Below are positions 61,380 through 64,000 of a DNA stretch of 64,000 nt, piece after piece (the first letter of the stretch is position 1; every line of letters begins with the position of its first letter). Location of the stretch: the NCBI RefSeq assembly GCF_021531915.1, contig NZ_JAFBIV010000002.1:186001-250000 (forward strand), read 5' to 3'. The DNA is from Oscillibacter valericigenes (GTDB lineage Bacteria > Bacillota > Clostridia > Oscillospirales > Oscillospiraceae). A program made the position numbers and the translations under genes. The notes beneath the pieces were generated by a model that saw only the letters and a program-made list of their open reading frames with translations, ran no database searches and was not told the DNA's origin.

Positions 61380-61845
61380 CAATACCTCCCAACAGGTCTT
61401 TCAGTTGACGCCGTGCCCGGTGGAGCCGGGTCCGAACGGTGGCGGGCGGCACCCCCAGCAGCGCGGCGATCTCCTCGGTGGAGTACCCCTCGGCGTAGTG
61501 CAGGTGCACTGCTGTCCGCAGCTTCTCCGGCAGGCGGGCCACCGCGTCCCACAGTCCGGCGGCACTGTCGTCCGCGGGCCGGGCCAGCTCCGGAATGTCC
61601 TCCAGGGCCAGCACCGGACGCCGTAGACGGAAGCGGTGCAGGTCCGCGCAGCGGTTCAGGGTAGCCCGGATCAGCCAGGCTTTCATATGTTCATCATCCC
61701 AGTCCGCCGTCTGCTGAAGCAGCCGCAGGAATACATCCTGATACACGTCCTCCGCATCAGCGGTGTTCTGCATCCGGCACAGGGCCAGACGGTACACCGT
61801 GTCGCCGTGGAGCCGCATGGCATTGCAAAGGGCTTGTTCCGTCAT
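61369..61845 (-). CDS. ECF RNA polymerase sigma factor
   Basis: A 158-residue sigma-70-family factor. Region 2 (~10-70) includes DAEDVYQDVFLRLL, and region 4 (~105-150) includes YSTEEIAALLGVPPATVRTR. GAAAGGAGGCATTGC precedes the ATG. The downstream membrane/M23 gene overlaps its end by 11 bases, so both are translated together. Target promoters are unknown. Confidence 0.95.
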   Translation of the reverse strand: MTEQALCNAMRLHGDTVYRLALCRMQNTADAEDVYQDVFLRLLQQTADWDDEHMKAWLIRATLNRCADLHRFRLRRPVLALEDIPELARPADDSAAGLWDAVARLPEKLRTAVHLHYAEGYSTEEIAALLGVPPATVRTRLHRARRQLKDLLGGIDDE

Positions 61846-61867
61846 GCAATGCCTCCTTTCCTAGAAT

Positions 61868-61881
61868 CAAAAGCGCTTTCA
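61868..61881. promoter_or_regulatory. CcpA cre-like site upstream of the ECF sigma gene
   Basis: Minus-strand TGAAAGCGCTTTTG, 12 of 14 positions fitting TGWAANCGNTNWCA. May be chance. Confidence 0.3.
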
Positions 61882-61921
61882 CCCTGAACACGCCTGTTGG
61901 CCGCAAAATGTTCCCTGCTTG

Positions 61922-61954
61922 AAAAAAATATCCCACCGGAAGTCCGATGGGATA
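61922..61954 (-). terminator. Terminator of the ychF operon
   Basis: Stem ATCCCAtCGGA / TCCGgTGGGAT (one wobble) then ATTTTTTT on the minus strand. Confidence 0.85.
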
Positions 61955-61959
61955 CTTTC

Positions 61960-62172
61960 TCACTTTTCTTTGATGCCGTAAATTTCAAACCGACCAATCA
62001 GGTTCTGCACCGTCAGCTTCTGGGCCATCAGCTGCTGATAGGTGGCGCCCCGGTTTTTCCCGGCGGCACGGAGCCTGTCCATATCGGCAAGCACCTTGTC
62101 CCGTTCCTTCAGCAAATCGGCGTACATGCGGTCATAGGCCGCAAGGCGTTCCTGCTCCGTCATATCAGACAT
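61960..62172 (-). CDS. Small coiled-coil protein
   Basis: A 70-residue helical protein (YDRMYADLLKERDKVLADMD). Not recognised. Its ATG overlaps the ychF stop by eight bases; a second ATG three codons on (62163) is possible. No clear ribosome-binding site, so translation is coupled to ychF. Confidence 0.7.
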   Translation of the reverse strand: MSDMTEQERLAAYDRMYADLLKERDKVLADMDRLRAAGKNRGATYQQLMAQKLTVQNLIGRFEIYGIKEK

Positions 62173-63274
62173 TGAAGCGGAAGTAGATCATGTCGCCGTC
62201 CTGGACCACGTACTCCTTGCCCTCGCTGCGCAGCAGGCCCTTTTCCTTGGCGGCGTTGACGCTGCCGCACTTCATCATGTCGTCATAGGCGATGACCTCA
62301 GCGCGGATGAAGCCACGCTCGATGTCGGTGTGGATCTTGCCGGCGGCCTTGGGAGCCTTGGTGCCCTTCTTAATGGTCCAGGCCCGGCACTCGTCCTTAC
62401 CGTAGGTCAGGAAGGAGATCAGGCCCAGCAGAGCGTAGGAGCACTTGATGAGCCGGTCAAGACCAGACTCCTGCACCCCCAACTCCTCCAGGAACATCTG
62501 CTTCTCCTCGCCCTCCAGCTCGGCGATGTCCTGCTCCAGCTTGGCGCAGATGGGCAGCACCTGGGCGCCCTCCTTCTCCGCCAGGGCCTTCACCTGCTGG
62601 TAGTACTGGTTGCCGTCCAGGTTGGTGAAGCCGTCCTCGTCGGTGTTGGCGGCGTAGATGATGGGCTTCAGGCTCAGCAGGTCAGATGTGGCGATGAGAG
62701 CCATGTCATCCTCAGAGCACTCGTAGGTCCGGGCGGACTTGCCGCCGTTCAGGTGCTCCGCCAGCCCCTTGAACACGTCCACCTCATGCAGGAACTTCTT
62801 GTCGCCCTTGGCGGCCTTCTGGGCCTTCTCGATGCGGCGGTTCACCATCTCCAGGTCCGCCATGATCAGCTCCAGGTCGATGGTCTCGATGTCGCCCAGG
62901 GGGTCCACGGGCACGTTGATGCCGGCGTCGGCGACGACGTGCATGATGTTCTCGTCGTCAAAGCAGCGGACCACATGGACGATGGCGTCGGTCTCCCGGA
63001 TGTTGGCCAGGAACTTGTTGCCCAGGCCCGCGCCCTGGCTGGCGCCCTTCACCAGGCCCGCAATGTCCACGAACTCGATGACGGCGGGGGTCTTTTTGTC
63101 GGGCTCGTACATCTCGGCCAGCTTGTCCAGCCGCTCGTCGGGCACGGCCACCATGCCCACGTTGGGGTCGATGGTGCAGAAGGGATAGTTGGCGCTCTCG
63201 GCGCCGGCGTTGGTGATGGCGTTGAACAGGGTCGATTTGCCCACGTTGGGCAGGCCCACGATACCTAATTTCAT
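62165..63274 (-). CDS. ychF: Ribosome-associated P-loop ATPase YchF/OLA1
   Basis: A 369-residue Obg-family protein. G1 GLPNVGKST is at 7-15, G3 DIAGLVKGA follows, the usual NKxD is replaced by NTDE as in YchF (ATP rather than GTP), and the C-terminal TGS domain ends DMIYFRFNV. Binds ribosomes. The ATG at 63274 has AGGAGAG upstream. Confidence 0.96.
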   Translation of the reverse strand: MKLGIVGLPNVGKSTLFNAITNAGAESANYPFCTIDPNVGMVAVPDERLDKLAEMYEPDKKTPAVIEFVDIAGLVKGASQGAGLGNKFLANIRETDAIVHVVRCFDDENIMHVVADAGINVPVDPLGDIETIDLELIMADLEMVNRRIEKAQKAAKGDKKFLHEVDVFKGLAEHLNGGKSARTYECSEDDMALIATSDLLSLKPIIYAANTDEDGFTNLDGNQYYQQVKALAEKEGAQVLPICAKLEQDIAELEGEEKQMFLEELGVQESGLDRLIKCSYALLGLISFLTYGKDECRAWTIKKGTKAPKAAGKIHTDIERGFIRAEVIAYDDMMKCGSVNAAKEKGLLRSEGKEYVVQDGDMIYFRFNV

Positions 63275-63453
63275 AAAAAGCAACTCTCCTTGCTGATTTT
63301 TTCGACATGATATTGTATCATCCTCCACGGGAAAGTGCAAGTATTTGTGGGACTTCTCTTGCAGTTGGCCTCTTTTCCCGCCGCATTCGTTGCGTCAGGG
63401 CGGATTTTATGGTAACATGAGGGAAAATTTGAGAAAATGGAGGTAGCTCCCCC

Positions 63454-64000
63454 ATGAACCTCTCACCTGCCGGCGCCGCCAGGCTGCGGTTGACGGCCTC
63501 CATGCTGATCTTCGGCACCATCGGAATCTTCGTCCGGCACATTCCCCTGCCCTCCAGCGTTATCGCCCTGGTACGGGGCGTGGTGGGCACGGCGTTCCTG
63601 CTGCTGTTGACCCGGACACGGAAAACGCCCCTGGACCGCTCCGCTCTCCGGCGGCGGCTGCCGCTGCTGTGCCTTTCCGGCGTGGCCATCGGCTTCAACT
63701 GGATCCTGCTGTTCGAGGCCTACCGCTACACCACCGTGGCCACCGCCACCCTCTGTTACTATCTGGCGCCGGTATTCGTGATGCTGCTGTCCCCGCTCCT
63801 GCTGAAGGAGTCCCTTACCTTACGGAAGGCCCTCTGCATTCTGGGCGCCCTTTTCGGCATGGTGCTGGTCTTCGGCGTGCTGGAGAGCGGCTTCTCCGGC
63901 TCCGGCCAGACTCTGGGAATCCTCTGCGGCCTGGGGGCCGCCGTGCTCTACGCCGCCGCGGTGCTGATGAATAAAAAGCTCCCCGATGTCCCCGCCTTCG
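63454..64000 (+). CDS. EamA/DMT-family transporter (partial, runs off the window)
   Basis: At least 182 residues of a multispanning permease. The first EamA repeat (~10-150, with FNWILLFEAYRYTTVATAT) and the start of the second are seen. DMT proteins export or take up metabolites. GGAGG stands ten bases before the ATG. The 3' end is outside the window. Confidence 0.88.
   Translation, partial: MNLSPAGAARLRLTASMLIFGTIGIFVRHIPLPSSVIALVRGVVGTAFLLLLTRTRKTPLDRSALRRRLPLLCLSGVAIGFNWILLFEAYRYTTVATATLCYYLAPVFVMLLSPLLLKESLTLRKALCILGALFGMVLVFGVLESGFSGSGQTLGILCGLGAAVLYAAAVLMNKKLPDVPAF

Overview
The window is GC-rich, densely coded DNA with strong AGGAGG ribosome-binding sites, T-box riboswitches, short intergenic gaps and gene orders such as recA-recX-rimO-pgsA and yqhQ-prmC. 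Together with an S-layer-homology protein and TAXI-TRAP transport, this suggests a GC-rich clostridial Firmicute, most likely of the Oscillospirales (Oscillibacter/Flavonifractor-like). That placement is inference; no rRNA is present. There is one tRNA (Leu, CAA) and no CRISPR array.

1-12.3 kb: a zinc-ribbon protein; glycerol kinase divergent from a monoglyceride-lipase-like hydrolase; a MacAB/YknXYZ-type export operon (adaptor, ATPase, FtsX-type permease) ending in an S-layer-homology protein; a TAXI-TRAP importer. 12.3-20.6 kb: thrS under a T-box, then a housekeeping operon yqhQ-prmC-recA-recX-rimO-pgsA whose promoter carries a LexA-type box. 20.6-26 kb: a lipoprotein/response-regulator/histidine-kinase operon with a duplicated gene tail, tRNA-Leu, and a small phage-like remnant (GH24 lysozyme plus an unknown protein).

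26.1-41.5 kb is the most unusual part and looks like one regulated locus. A LacI regulator lies between two operons. The first (minus strand) encodes a fused-permease ABC importer of the Fbp/Afu class, a four-helix membrane protein, a metallo-beta-lactamase-fold hydrolase and a HAD protein. The second encodes four more HAD proteins, a phosphoglycerate-mutase-family enzyme whose two halves are in swapped order (a circular permutation), and a PfkB sugar kinase. A PHP-domain phosphoesterase diverges from the importer. All five HAD proteins have Gly where classical HAD phosphatases have the acid/base Asp (DxGxT instead of DxDxT). Four similar imperfect palindromes, close to GCGCAAACGTTTGCGC, lie at the two operon promoters and at the PHP promoter region. 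I propose an organophosphate or phosphosugar uptake and processing system under the LacI protein; the substrate is unknown.

41.6-64 kb: M20 amidohydrolase, HD protein, dicarboxylate symporter, pfkA, several XRE regulators, family-4 uracil-DNA glycosylase, bioY, cysE-cysS under a Cys T-box, a SbcD-like nuclease translationally coupled to asparaginase, ymdB, a YbaK-type deacylase, a LysR regulator with a TRIC-type channel, an ECF sigma factor followed by a membrane protein that combines an anti-sigma-like N-terminus with an M23 peptidase domain, ychF, and the start of an EamA transporter that runs off the end.
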